Source: Chitinophaga filiformis (GTDB taxonomy: Bacteria > Bacteroidota > Bacteroidia > Chitinophagales > Chitinophagaceae). From it: a stretch of DNA of 64,000 nt. A program made the position numbers and the translations under genes. Below, one piece after another: positions 38,545-47,947 of the stretch (positions within the stretch are counted from its first letter, which is position 1; each line of letters opens with the position of its first letter). Where the stretch lies: contig NZ_CP095855.1 of NCBI RefSeq assembly GCF_023100805.1, positions 6,923,001 to 6,987,000 on the forward strand, read 5' to 3'. The notes under the pieces were generated by a model. The model was not told the DNA's origin, made no database searches, and worked only from the letters and a program-made list of their open reading frames with translations.

Positions 38545-39075
38545 ATGAACATTTCAAATAGCACGTTACTGTTTATCGTACTGGGCGCCGGCGTACTGGC
38601 TATCCTTTATATGACCTTAAAAGACATGATCCGCAAACCGGAACCTGCTCCGGCGCCAGCGGAAAACACATCCAAACCGGCTACAGACAAAAGCATCCTG
38701 CCATTACAGTTACAGGCCTATGAGCGCCTGGTATTGTTAGTGGAACGCATTAACCTGCAGAACCTGATCGGACGTATATTCCAGCCGGGATTAACAGCGG
38801 TTGACATGCAGGTGGGCCTGGTACAGACCATCAAAGCGGAATATGAGCACAACATTGCGCAGCAGATCTATGTGTCTCCTATGGCCTGGGAAGCGGTAAA
38901 AACACTGAAAGAGCAGACCATCACCATCATCAACCAGGTAGCCAGTCAGCTGCCTCCTGATGCTACGGCAATGGACCTCAACAAACAGATACTGGAAATA
39001 TTCCTGCAGGCGGAAACATCCCCTTCCGAACTGACCTCACAGATATTAAATGCAGAAGCTAAACGGTTATTTTAA
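38545..39075 (+). CDS. Single-span membrane protein, possibly DUF7935
   Basis: A 176-residue protein with one N-terminal membrane segment (residues 7-25), a Pro/Ala-rich linker (33-47) and a soluble helical domain: LPLQLQAYERLVLLVERINL, then QVGLVQTIKAEYEHNIAQQIY and the C-terminal helices. It resembles a Bacteroidota family that I recall as DUF7935, but this is from memory. There is no catalytic motif. It is convergent with an M23 peptidase gene (19 bases between stops), so no operon partner is indicated. Confidence 0.6.
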   Translation: MNISNSTLLFIVLGAGVLAILYMTLKDMIRKPEPAPAPAENTSKPATDKSILPLQLQAYERLVLLVERINLQNLIGRIFQPGLTAVDMQVGLVQTIKAEYEHNIAQQIYVSPMAWEAVKTLKEQTITIINQVASQLPPDATAMDLNKQILEIFLQAETSPSELTSQILNAEAKRLF

Positions 39076-39094
39076 CCGCTTAGCTTTTGCCCGC

Positions 39095-40021
39095 TTACTT
39101 TTTCACCATCTCTACCCGCTGCGGCCTTATCACTTCATACAGCAGGTATCCCCTTCCGTTGAAATGAATATAGCGGGGCGGCGACTGATACCAGGGAATG
39201 CCCGGCACTTTTACATGTGCCTGTATATGTAAATGCGGTTCTGAGCTGAATCCTGAATTACCCACACATCCCAGGGGATCGCCCTGTTTCACCACATCTC
39301 CTTCTTTTACGATCACACTTCCCTGCTTCAGATGGGCAAGGAACACGTAGCTATTCGCTGTCTCGATCAGTACCTGGTTGGTATTGTGCGGGCCCCTGAT
39401 CATATCCGGCGGAATGTTGTCGGGATCTTCCCCGATAGCCCTGGCAATACGGCCATCGCAGGGACTGTACAATGTATCGCCAAATATTTCATAATCCTCC
39501 AGCCGGCGGCTGAATATCGCCTTTGCACGGCTGCCATCCGGTCTTAACTTCACGATATCCATGGCATATATTGCGCCGCGCAGGCTGTAGTGGAACAGGT
39601 TTGTAGGCAGCCCCTTCCCTCCCTGCAGCACGAAATACCGGCCCGTCTTCAGCGGGAAAGCCAGGTCGATAGCCCTTGCCTTTCCTGTAGTACCGGTAAA
39701 ATACAGGGTGCTGAGCGTTAAGAACAATGCTGAAAAGAACAGATTGCCGATAAAACGCCAGGCGCGGGGCACCGGCGTATGTTTCTTCTTGCGGAAGAAA
39801 CCGAGGAACAGCGTTAACAGCAGGCAGATGCCAAATCCCCATTTAGCATCGACAGTAAGATAGATCCAGGTGCCATAGAGATAAATGAACAGGCCTAGGG
39901 AGAGCCCGAGAATAAACAGGGACCAGCTATGCCGGAATATCCTGCCGGAAGCAACAAAGACCAGGAAAAGACTTAGCAGAGCCAGGGCGAATGTAAGTAG
40001 TAACAAAGCGTAAATAAACAT
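39095..40021 (-). CDS. Membrane-anchored M23 family metallopeptidase (LytM type)
   Basis: A 308-residue protein with four hydrophobic segments in the first 120 residues and a C-terminal M23 domain. The zinc ligands are visible: HYSLRGAIYAMD (first His and Asp) and the HLHIQAH motif near residue 270, with the typical LIETANSYVFLAHLKQGSV before it. M23 enzymes cleave peptide cross-links in the cell wall. The membrane-embedded N-terminus differs from the usual secreted form. It is convergent with the upstream single-span protein gene. Confidence 0.85.
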   Translation of the reverse strand: MFIYALLLLTFALALLSLFLVFVASGRIFRHSWSLFILGLSLGLFIYLYGTWIYLTVDAKWGFGICLLLTLFLGFFRKKKHTPVPRAWRFIGNLFFSALFLTLSTLYFTGTTGKARAIDLAFPLKTGRYFVLQGGKGLPTNLFHYSLRGAIYAMDIVKLRPDGSRAKAIFSRRLEDYEIFGDTLYSPCDGRIARAIGEDPDNIPPDMIRGPHNTNQVLIETANSYVFLAHLKQGSVIVKEGDVVKQGDPLGCVGNSGFSSEPHLHIQAHVKVPGIPWYQSPPRYIHFNGRGYLLYEVIRPQRVEMVKK

Positions 40022-40132
40022 GGCTTATCAGAAAAAACTTTTTGCAAATTATCAATTTTGTGCTCCACCGCAATAACGTAATAATTATGTAACATTGCTC
40101 TTACTACGACATTATTCCACGAAATTCAGATT

Positions 40133-41686
40133 ATGAAAGATAGTATCAAAACAGATGCCGGTATCACGATCGCACCTGTATATACCACTCCGGTGCCGAT
40201 GCAGGAGTTGCCGGGCGAGTTTCCTTTTACAAGGGGCGTACATGCTTCCATGTACCGGGACAAGCTGTGGACAATGCGGCAGTATGCGGGTTTCAGCACG
40301 GCAGAAGCTTCTAATGAGCGTTATCACTACTTACTGCAACAAGGAGTAATGGGCCTCAGTGTGGCGTTTGACCTGCCTACCCAGATCGGGTACGATTCCG
40401 ACCATGCAATGTCGGAGGGCGAGGTGGGGAAAGTCGGTGTAGCTATTGACTCGCTCGAAGACATGGAGCGCCTGTTCAAAGGCATCAAACTGGAGGAGAT
40501 CTCCACGTCCATGACCATCAACGCTACCGGTTTTATCTTACTTGCCCTGTATATTGCCCTGGCCAAAAAACAGGGCGCCGATCTGAAAAAGATATCAGGT
40601 ACTATTCAGAATGATATTCTCAAGGAATATGCGGCCCGTGGTACCTTCATCTATCCTCCCAAGCCTTCTATGCGGCTTATTACCGATATCTTTGATTATT
40701 GCAGTCACTCGGTACCTAAATGGAATACCATATCCATCTCAGGATATCACATCCGTGAAGCAGGCGCTAATGCGGTACAGGAGCTGGCATTTACGCTGGC
40801 TAACGGTAAGGCGTACTTAAAGGCAGCGCTGGACAAAGGGCTGGATATAAACGTCTTTGCCCGCCGCCTTTCTTTCTTCTTTAACGCGCATAACCATCTC
40901 TTCGAGGAAGTGGCTAAATTCCGCGCAGCACGCCGGATGTGGGCGCATATCACCAAAGACATGGGAGCGACCGATCCGAAGGCGCAGATGATGCGCTTCC
41001 ATACGCAGACAGGCGGTAGTACACTGACTGCCCAGCAGCCGCACAACAACATCGTGCGGGTAACGGTACAGACATTGGCCGCAACGCTGGGCGGTACGCA
41101 GTCGCTGCATACCAATGGTTATGACGAGGCGCTGTCACTTCCTACTGAAGCAGCCGCGCGGATTGCCTTACGTACACAGCAGATCGTGGGATATGAAAGC
41201 GGTATTGCAGATACCGTAGATCCGCTGGCGGGGTCTTACTATGTGGAGGCGCTGACAAATGAAGTAGAGTCCCGTGCCTGGGAGCTGATCGGCAAAATAG
41301 ATGTGATGGGAGGCGCTGTCAGTGCCATTGAACAAGGATTTATGCAGGATGAGATTGCGAGGAGCGCCTATCGTTATCAGCAGGAAATTGAGAATGGTGA
41401 GAAGATCATTGTAGGGGTGAATAAATTCACGGTGCGCGAAGATGTAGCGACAGAGGTGTTCAGGATCGATGATAGTATCAGGCAGGTGCAAACGGAGCGG
41501 CTGCAGGCCTTGCGGGCCAAACGGGATAATGCTGCTGTAGCGGCGTTGTTGCAGCGACTGGAGACTGCGGCGCAGACGACGGAAAATCTTATGCCGATTG
41601 TAGTGGAGGCCGTGGAGAGCTACTGTACACTGGGGGAGATTGCGGATACCTTGCGGAAGGTGTGGGGAGAATATAAGGGGATTTAA
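40133..41686 (+). CDS. Methylmalonyl-CoA mutase catalytic subunit, stand-alone form
   Basis: A 517-residue protein with the TIM-barrel part of B12-dependent acyl-CoA mutases: FTRGVHASMYRDKLWTMRQY, GLSVAFDLPTQIGYDSDHAM and ISISGYHIREAGANAVQEL. By motif alignment it keeps the Tyr (in RQYAGF) and the Arg (in AARGTF) that select methylmalonyl-CoA over isobutyryl-CoA. The tyrosine that hydrogen-bonds substrate (RGPY in the classical enzyme) is His here. The 130-residue C-terminal B12-binding domain is absent, so a separate small subunit must exist elsewhere; none is in the window. Confidence 0.85.
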   Translation: MKDSIKTDAGITIAPVYTTPVPMQELPGEFPFTRGVHASMYRDKLWTMRQYAGFSTAEASNERYHYLLQQGVMGLSVAFDLPTQIGYDSDHAMSEGEVGKVGVAIDSLEDMERLFKGIKLEEISTSMTINATGFILLALYIALAKKQGADLKKISGTIQNDILKEYAARGTFIYPPKPSMRLITDIFDYCSHSVPKWNTISISGYHIREAGANAVQELAFTLANGKAYLKAALDKGLDINVFARRLSFFFNAHNHLFEEVAKFRAARRMWAHITKDMGATDPKAQMMRFHTQTGGSTLTAQQPHNNIVRVTVQTLAATLGGTQSLHTNGYDEALSLPTEAAARIALRTQQIVGYESGIADTVDPLAGSYYVEALTNEVESRAWELIGKIDVMGGAVSAIEQGFMQDEIARSAYRYQQEIENGEKIIVGVNKFTVREDVATEVFRIDDSIRQVQTERLQALRAKRDNAAVAALLQRLETAAQTTENLMPIVVEAVESYCTLGEIADTLRKVWGEYKGI

Positions 41687-41780
41687 TCAATCACTCCTGG
41701 GATGACTATTGACAGGAGGCGCTTTAAGGCAATTCTTATTTGGTCATCCGTAATTCGTAATTGTATTGTATTTTTAGGCC

Positions 41781-42677
41781 ATGTCTTCTATTTATTATAA
41801 CGCCTGCCCGATGTGTGGGGCTGGCAATATACACAAGGTACTGACTGCCAAGGATTATACTGTGTCGGGCGAATCATTTGATATCTATCATTGCGGGCAT
41901 TGCAGCGGAAGGTTCACCCAGCATGTTCCAGGCCCTGCTGAAATAGGCCGTTACTATCAATCACAGGACTATATCTCGCATTCTGAAACCCGTAAAGGGC
42001 TTATCAACCGCTTGTACCATAGCGTGAGAAAGATCACCATGCGATCCAAACAGAACTGGGTTAAAGCAGCGACAGGACTGAAACAAGGAACCCTGCTCGA
42101 TATAGGTTGCGGCACCGGCGCCTTCCTCCATTATATGAAACAACTTGGCTGGCAGGTTACCGGCCTGGAACCCGACGAAATAGCCAGGAATAATGCCAAA
42201 ACGCTTTATAATATTGAGCCACTGCCCTCCTCTGAACTGTTCTCCCTTCCGGTACAACAGTTCGATGCCATCACCATGTGGCATGTTCTTGAACATGTAC
42301 ATTCCCTGCATGACTACTTGAGACAGATCCGTACCCTGCTGAAACCGGAAGGATCTCTCATCATCGCAGTGCCTAACTATACATCCCCTGATGCAGAACA
42401 TTATCAATCCTTCTGGGCTGCATACGATGTACCACGCCATCTTTACCACTTCTCCCCTTCCTCTATGGAAGTCCTGCTGAAACAACATAAGATCCGCATC
42501 GTACGCAAACATCCGATGGTGTTTGACGGATTCTATGTGAGCCTGCTGAGTGAGAAATACAAAACAGGCGGTAGTGGCTTGTTTAAAGGCTTCTGGAATG
42601 GGTTCATCTCCTATAGGAAAGGGCTGAAAAATGTAGATAGGTGCAGCTCCGTGGTATATGAATGTAAAGCAGAATAG
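41781..42677 (+). CDS. Class I SAM-dependent methyltransferase with N-terminal zinc ribbon
   Basis: A 298-residue protein. Two Cys pairs at residues 9/12 and 38/41 form a zinc ribbon. The SAM motif I is LLDIGCGTGAFLHY (107-117), with motif II in ITMWHVLEHVHSLHDYL and post-motif III LIIAVPNYTSPD. This is the layout of the methyltransferases in sugar-nucleotide and O-antigen clusters (Methyltransf_13/11 type). The substrate is unknown. It stands alone, without other glycan genes nearby. An imperfect -7 box (TATTTTTA) precedes it. Confidence 0.82.
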   Translation: MSSIYYNACPMCGAGNIHKVLTAKDYTVSGESFDIYHCGHCSGRFTQHVPGPAEIGRYYQSQDYISHSETRKGLINRLYHSVRKITMRSKQNWVKAATGLKQGTLLDIGCGTGAFLHYMKQLGWQVTGLEPDEIARNNAKTLYNIEPLPSSELFSLPVQQFDAITMWHVLEHVHSLHDYLRQIRTLLKPEGSLIIAVPNYTSPDAEHYQSFWAAYDVPRHLYHFSPSSMEVLLKQHKIRIVRKHPMVFDGFYVSLLSEKYKTGGSGLFKGFWNGFISYRKGLKNVDRCSSVVYECKAE

Positions 42678-42785
42678 AGAGATAGGGAAAGAGATACAAC
42701 GGAGACAGACTAATGTTGTTCCCTGTAGAAGGTAAAGCGGAACAAGCGTTACTATAGTAATTATAACTCTTAGGGTTTTAATAAC

Positions 42786-42832
42786 AAAAGCCAGAGACAG
42801 ATAGCGGAAAGCTAGGTCTCTGGCTTTTTTTT
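42786..42832 (+). terminator. Rho-independent terminator downstream of the methyltransferase
   Basis: Perfect 13-bp arms (AAAAGCCAGAGAC and GTCTCTGGCTTTT) and then T8. It ends 120 bases before the convergent metalloprotease gene and has A4 on its left side, so it may serve both strands. Confidence 0.85.
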
Positions 42833-42953
42833 GATGATAGTGGTCACGGCAGCAGCATCTGAGGTTCGATGACGATGACACCGGATGACCGATGATCTGC
42901 TGCTATAGGCTATCATCTTTGCTCATGCATCAGCTAATAAGGGATCTTATGAG

Positions 42954-43769
42954 TTAATACAAATAGTTAAGTGCGATAAGGTCGTTTGCATTGAATGTAC
43001 GATCGCCGCCGTTGGAGCAGGCCAGCATCCAGGAGTTGGCGTCAAATCCTGTTGGTGTTCCAGGAATATAGATAGCGCCATAACCGGCATCACCTTCGTT
43101 CACATTCTGACCACAGCTCACACGCGTGTCGTAGTCTGTGTGACGGAAACCGATACAGTGGCCGATCTCATGCTGGATCACAGAACCTACGTACAGTACA
43201 TTCGGATTTGTTCCGTATGCCTGCCGGTGTGTGTTCATCAGGATCGTATTATACGGATTGCCTGCTGCTGTCGGGAAGCCTGAAGAGCCCAGGGTGATAA
43301 AACCACCACTTGGTCCCTGGGAGAAACCCTGGATAGTGATATCGGCCGTACCACTGGTAATGCGGGTGAAAGTGATATTCAGATTCGCCCTGTTATAACG
43401 GGCAATAGCCGTATCGGTACCCGCTATATAAGCAGATCCAAGACCGCTTACCAGCACCGTAATGTTACGTGTACCTGATACAGCTACCAGATTGGTAGTG
43501 CGATACTGTTCGCTTTCTGCAACCCTCAAAATAGGGCTGTTGACCTTTGTATTCAGGTTTTCTTCAGTCAACACGATATCATTTTCCACGAGATAACCTC
43601 CCGCTACTTTTCTGACATTATCAGTGCCAAATCCCAGGGCATAGATCTTCGCCTTCGTTTCATCGGAGATCTCTGATGCAGTTGTCGATTTTACAGCGTC
43701 CTTTTTACAGGATACCATCAGTGTGCCTGCCAGCAAGCAAGCAAAGGCGCCTAGTACGTGCTTACGCAT
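42954..43769 (-). CDS. M57 HEIGH metalloprotease lipoprotein (copy 1)
   Basis: A 271-residue lipoprotein (lipobox LMVSC, Cys21) with the metzincin motif HEIGHCIGFRH at residues 200-210, three zinc-binding histidines and the catalytic Glu. The C-terminal part has a conserved Cys pair (one near 219, one near 251) in a compact domain. It belongs to the dual-action HEIGH peptidase family (M57). It is related along its full length to the neighbour at 44055-44885. No substrate or inhibitor gene is apparent. Confidence 0.85.
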   Translation of the reverse strand: MRKHVLGAFACLLAGTLMVSCKKDAVKSTTASEISDETKAKIYALGFGTDNVRKVAGGYLVENDIVLTEENLNTKVNSPILRVAESEQYRTTNLVAVSGTRNITVLVSGLGSAYIAGTDTAIARYNRANLNITFTRITSGTADITIQGFSQGPSGGFITLGSSGFPTAAGNPYNTILMNTHRQAYGTNPNVLYVGSVIQHEIGHCIGFRHTDYDTRVSCGQNVNEGDAGYGAIYIPGTPTGFDANSWMLACSNGGDRTFNANDLIALNYLY

Positions 43770-44054
43770 AACGTTTTAATATTTTGATATTTTTACAGAT
43801 TGTGCTCATGCACCAGGTTATACTAAGCATGCGATGTTTTGCATGACATACATTCAATGATCTGACATTGCGCCCCCTCTTTCTTCTGAAAGCAGTACCG
43901 GTTTGCCAAGAGAATATATCAGCATTCCGGATTTACACCAGCTGCACGACTTTCCGTTTAGCTGATAACAGTCTCAGTTGTTCAGCGTGCAATGTCCAAA
44001 TGGCTAAACATATGTCAATGTTCCGGTCTATATGCCAGTGTCCTGATTGCGGAA

Positions 44055-44885
44055 TTAATACAGATAGTTCAATGCAACAATGTCGTTGGAATTGAAGGTG
44101 CGGTTACCACCATTGGAGCAAGCCAGCATCCAGGAATTAGAACTGAAACCGCTTGGTGTGCCAGGGATCAGGATAGCGCCGACACCTGCAGAGCCTTCGT
44201 TAACGGCGCTGCCACCACAACTGAGTGAACGGTCAAAGTAATCTGTGTGACGGAAACCAATACAGTGACCGATTTCGTGCTGTATTACAGATCCCACATA
44301 CAGTACATTTGGATTAGAACCATATGCCGCTGAGTTGGTATTCATCTGAATAGATCTGTAAGGATTACCACTGCTGGTAGGGAAACCGGAAGATCCCAAT
44401 GTGATGTAGCCACCACTTGGGCCTTCGTTGAAGCCAGAGATAGTGATATTAGCGGTACCGCTGGTAATACGCCTGAAAGTGAGGGTCAGTCCAAGCCTGT
44501 TGTAACGCGCAATTGCTGTGTCTGTACCTGCGATGAAGGCGGTTCCCAGGTTGGATACCTTAATGGTGATCACACGGGGTAAACCGGTTACCAGGTTGTT
44601 GGTACGGTATTGCTCTTCTTTGGCAGTACGTAAGATAGGGCTGTTCACCTTTGTAGTAAGGTCGTTTTCGCTCAGTAAGATGTCGCCTTCTACAAGATAG
44701 CCACCATTTACTTTACGTACATCAGCTGTGCTGAATCCGAGGGCACTGATCTGATCAAGTGTTGTCTGGGAGACACCGGCTTCATTGGTACTTTTAGCGG
44801 GTGCGCTTTCTTTTCTACAGGAAACGATGCAGGCGCTTGCTCCTGCCATCAGGCAAAAGAGGGCCGTTAATGTGTGTTTACGCAT
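44055..44885 (-). CDS. M57 HEIGH metalloprotease lipoprotein (copy 2)
   Basis: A 276-residue paralogue of the preceding gene. The lipobox is CIVSC (Cys23), and the zinc motif HEIGHCIGFRH is at residues 203-213. The two proteins share GTDTAIARYNR, GSSGFPT, NPNVLYVGSVIQHEIGH and NSWMLACSNGG (shown in parts), while the first 60 residues differ more, especially the linker. This indicates a local tandem duplication. The 285-base spacer between the copies has no recognisable promoter box. Both proteins should sit in the outer membrane, facing out or in the periplasm. Confidence 0.85.
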   Translation of the reverse strand: MRKHTLTALFCLMAGASACIVSCRKESAPAKSTNEAGVSQTTLDQISALGFSTADVRKVNGGYLVEGDILLSENDLTTKVNSPILRTAKEEQYRTNNLVTGLPRVITIKVSNLGTAFIAGTDTAIARYNRLGLTLTFRRITSGTANITISGFNEGPSGGYITLGSSGFPTSSGNPYRSIQMNTNSAAYGSNPNVLYVGSVIQHEIGHCIGFRHTDYFDRSLSCGGSAVNEGSAGVGAILIPGTPSGFSSNSWMLACSNGGNRTFNSNDIVALNYLY

Positions 44886-45658
44886 ACATTGTAAGATTTG
44901 GGTTTCGATAAAATGAAGATATTATTAGCTGATCAGCTGATGATAAATGTGGCTGCCATGAACATGTTGTTCAGTGCCGGAGGGCTGACAATTATCGATG
45001 GCCGGCCTGCAGTGGGTGCGCTGCATACCGCCAGGATGGATCATCTCCCGGGAAACTGAAGGCAAATGTCAATAGACTATTCCCTGTAGCGTTATGGAAT
45101 ACGTACATTGTTCATCAGTAGATATAGCTAACCTGACAGATAAATTTGCTAACTCATGCGTTCATTTTTGTAACTGCAAGACATGCGGCGACTCGCGATT
45201 TACCGCGTCATTGCTGGATTTTCAATGCTTTGATTACTCGGGTAACACCGGGTGTGCCCGGTTGTAGATTTTCGACTTTTAGTGCTTGACTTTTATCGTT
45301 TAGATTTCAGTTGCTCGGTATCAATATTACAACTTTCCATGATACTCAGAAAATAAAAGTTAAATGGAATTTAAAGAACAGGGATTGACGCACTAAAGGC
45401 TGGGATATATATGCAGAAAAGTGTGAAGGATCACGAAACTGCCTGTTATTTCACTGCGTGCTGTAATGTAGGGCTTCCTGGTTTGTGGATCGTTGTATTT
45501 ATGGACATACATTTATCTTATTGCGTGCTGTAATGTCGTAGATTGGCTAAGCAGGAAGTCTGGAAGAACTACAGCCCCTGTGCACATCCATAAATGCTAT
45601 CGCAACAAAAAGCCCTCCTGCAAAGCAGAAGGGCTTTCTATTATAGAGAAATTAATTA
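44886..45658. other. 773-bp gene-free region
   Basis: No ORF with support; short frames here (for example 45493-45738) run into the lpdA gene and have no motif. It contains a small hairpin around 45250-45270 (ACCGGG, four bases, CCCGGT), a direct repeat of TGCGTGCTGTAATGT at 45455-45469 and 45522-45536, and the lpdA terminator at 45606-45637. Confidence 0.5.
45606..45637 (-). terminator. Rho-independent terminator of lpdA
   Basis: Stem AAAGCCCTNCTGC / GCAGNAGGGCTTT with one mismatch (N marks it) and a three-base loop; the reverse strand continues in T5. Confidence 0.82.
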
Positions 45659-47065
45659 TTACAGGTGGATTGCCTCGCCATAAGCAACCTCGATCGCGTC
45701 TTTTACAGACTCGCTCATTGTCGGATGCGGATGGATAGAGTTCAGCACTTCCTGGTAAGTAGTTTCCAGTGTGCGGGCAGTCACCGTCTGTGCGATTATT
45801 TCGGTAACGTTAGCACCGATCATGTGCGTACCCAGCCATTCGCCGTATTTAGCGTCGAAGATCACTTTAATGAAACCTTCCGGAGCGCTGGCAGCAGTAG
45901 CTTTACCGGAAGCAGAGAATGGGAATTTACCCACTTTCACTTCGTAGCCAGCTTCTTTTGCAGCTTTCTCAGTATAACCTACAGATGCAATTTCCGGAGC
46001 GCAATAAGTACAGCCAGGAATGTTCATGTAGTCGATAGGTGCTGGTTTATGAGCGTATTTCTTCTCATTGTAAGCAATCGCTTCCACGCAGACGATACCT
46101 TCTTTAGAAGCAACGTGCGCCAGCGCCTGACCAGGTACCATGTCACCGATAGCGTAAACGCCCGGAACGTTGGTCTGGTAGTATTTGTCAACCAGTACTT
46201 TACCTTTGTCGGTCTTAACGCCCAGCGCTTCCAGACCCAGGTTCTCGATGTTGGCAGCGATACCAACAGCGCTCAGTACTACGTCTGCTTCCAGGAAGAT
46301 CTCACCGGTTGCAGTCTTTACCTTAGCTTTTACGCCTTCACCTGCAGCTTCAACAGCTTCAACGGAAGCGTTGGTCATGATCTCAATACCTTTCTTCTTG
46401 TAGATCTTTTCCAGTTCTTTAGAGATATCCTCATCTTCAACCGGAACGATACGCGGCATGAACTCAACGATGGTCACTTTAGTGCCCAGGGTTGCGTAGA
46501 AGTAGGCAAATTCAACGCCGATAGCGCCGGAACCTACAACGATCATGGATTTAGGCTGTTTTGGCAGTACCATTGCTTCGCGGTAGCCAATTACCTTTTT
46601 ACCATCTATTTTCAGATTAGGCAGTTCACGGGAACGTGCACCTGTTGCCAGAATGATATATTTTGCTTCGTGTACGGCAGTTTTACCCTCTTTATCAGTC
46701 ACTTCTACCTGGCTCTTGGATTTCACCTTAGCCGTACCCATCAACACTTCGATCTTGTTTTTCTTCATCAGGAACTGTACGCCCTTGCTCATCTTATCGG
46801 CTACACCACGACTACGCTTGATCACTGCGTCAAAATCAGCACTACCTTCGCCTACATTGATTCCGTAAGTCTTGGCGTGCTGTATATATTCCAGAACCTG
46901 TGCAGACTTCAGTAATGCTTTAGTGGGAATACAGCCCCAGTTCAAACAAATACCGCCCAGGCTCTCTCTTTCAACGATTGCCGTCTTAAATCCCAGCTGA
47001 GAAGCACGGATAGCAGCCACATATCCACCAGGGCCACTACCAATTACGATTACGTCGTATGCCAT
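45659..47065 (-). CDS. lpdA: Dihydrolipoyl dehydrogenase
   Basis: A 468-residue flavoprotein, the E3 component of 2-oxoacid dehydrogenase complexes and of the glycine cleavage system. It has the FAD motif GSGPGGYVAAIRA, the redox cysteines Cys40 and Cys45 in GGICLNWGCIPTKALL, the NAD motif VVGSGAIGVEFA, and the catalytic His-Glu in SIHPHPTMSESV near the C-terminus. No E1 or E2 genes are adjacent. Its own promoter is at 47092-47099. Confidence 0.97.
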   Translation of the reverse strand: MAYDVIVIGSGPGGYVAAIRASQLGFKTAIVERESLGGICLNWGCIPTKALLKSAQVLEYIQHAKTYGINVGEGSADFDAVIKRSRGVADKMSKGVQFLMKKNKIEVLMGTAKVKSKSQVEVTDKEGKTAVHEAKYIILATGARSRELPNLKIDGKKVIGYREAMVLPKQPKSMIVVGSGAIGVEFAYFYATLGTKVTIVEFMPRIVPVEDEDISKELEKIYKKKGIEIMTNASVEAVEAAGEGVKAKVKTATGEIFLEADVVLSAVGIAANIENLGLEALGVKTDKGKVLVDKYYQTNVPGVYAIGDMVPGQALAHVASKEGIVCVEAIAYNEKKYAHKPAPIDYMNIPGCTYCAPEIASVGYTEKAAKEAGYEVKVGKFPFSASGKATAASAPEGFIKVIFDAKYGEWLGTHMIGANVTEIIAQTVTARTLETTYQEVLNSIHPHPTMSESVKDAIEVAYGEAIHL

Positions 47066-47091
47066 ATTGCTTAATTTTAATTTAAACTTGC

Positions 47092-47099
47092 CAAAGGTA
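47092..47099 (-). promoter_or_regulatory. -7 promoter box for lpdA
   Basis: The reverse strand reads TACCTTTG, exact TAnnTTTG, 26 bases from the ATG. Confidence 0.58.
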
Positions 47100-47110
47100 A
47101 TAATAAAATG

Positions 47111-47144
47111 GAAAAAGCCCGGCCAAAAATAGCCAGGCTTTTCT
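47111..47144 (-). terminator. Rho-independent terminator of lolA
   Basis: Arms AAAAGCCCGGC and GCCAGGCTTTT (one mismatch); on the reverse strand a T run (CTTTTTCC) follows. It lies between lolA and lpdA. Confidence 0.72.
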
Positions 47145-47176
47145 TTGTCTTCGGTTGCGAAGACCCATCATTATCT

Positions 47177-47854
47177 TTAGCGGAGATCTACCACTTCTAC
47201 ACCGGGATACTTCTTAGGATCGAAGCTGAAAGTAGCGTCTGACACGTTTGAATTGGGTGTAAAACTGGTGATCTCGTATGTATAGTGATTGCCGTTCTTT
47301 TCAAAAACCCTCATTTTTGAGATATTCTGGTTCTTTTTGTCGATAGACACGATCACCTTAAATACGTTCTTGGATTTGTCTGTAGGCGTCATTTCGATGT
47401 TCTGCAGCACCTTACCTTTTTCTGTAGTCTCTCCATCCAGGCGGTACAGATAGTCTTTATCGTAGAAATTGGTGAACAGCTTAGCCGGCGACAGGGAAGA
47501 GCTGTTAGGATCTACATTATTGATTGTTACCTCATTAGCATCTTTTGCGTATGTCCAGGAGGTTTTGTTATCGCTGATGATCTCCTGGCCGTCCAGGTTC
47601 ACTTTATATTTAGCACCTTTCATATAAACGGTGCCTTTTTTAGAATCTGTTACGCTATTGTTAGCTCCTTCTATTTTCAATACAAAATTGGCCACCACCG
47701 ATTTCAACTGTGAAAATTTCTTGCTTACACCGTCCAGGATCACTTTCGCCTTGGGATCGTTCTTTCCCAGACTTCCCAGGTTAGCTTTGGACTGCGCCAT
47801 TCCACCCGTTACTACTCCGCCTGCTAATATGGCCAATAATAAAATTCTCTTCAT
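47177..47854 (-). CDS. LolA-like outer-membrane lipoprotein carrier
   Basis: A 225-residue periplasmic protein with a signal peptide (cleavage near MAQ21). The pattern AKVILDGVSKKFSQLKSVVANFVLKI, read in parts, GTVYMKGAKYKVNL and EIISDNKTSWTYAKDANEVTI is that of the LolA half-barrel. LolA ferries lipoproteins from the LolCDE exporter to the outer membrane. It follows ftsK by 94 bases, a linkage also known in other phyla, but a TAnnTTTG box (47934-47941) lets it be transcribed alone. Confidence 0.85.
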   Translation of the reverse strand: MKRILLLAILAGGVVTGGMAQSKANLGSLGKNDPKAKVILDGVSKKFSQLKSVVANFVLKIEGANNSVTDSKKGTVYMKGAKYKVNLDGQEIISDNKTSWTYAKDANEVTINNVDPNSSSLSPAKLFTNFYDKDYLYRLDGETTEKGKVLQNIEMTPTDKSKNVFKVIVSIDKKNQNISKMRVFEKNGNHYTYEITSFTPNSNVSDATFSFDPKKYPGVEVVDLR

Positions 47855-47933
47855 TTTTCGTAAGTTTTATTTTCTGCTGTTTGTAAAGACAAATGTTATG
47901 CCGATACCTGTCTGTCTTTCGTTAATATAAAGC

Positions 47934-47941
47934 CAAATGTA
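47934..47941 (-). promoter_or_regulatory. -7 promoter box for lolA
   Basis: The reverse strand reads TACATTTG, between the ftsK stop and lolA, with a leader of about 75 nt. Confidence 0.45.
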
Positions 47942-47947
47942 CTACGA

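Noticed and set aside
45493..45738. An 81-codon frame in the lpdA spacer.
   Set aside because: It runs through the lpdA terminator and into lpdA on the opposite strand; no domain.
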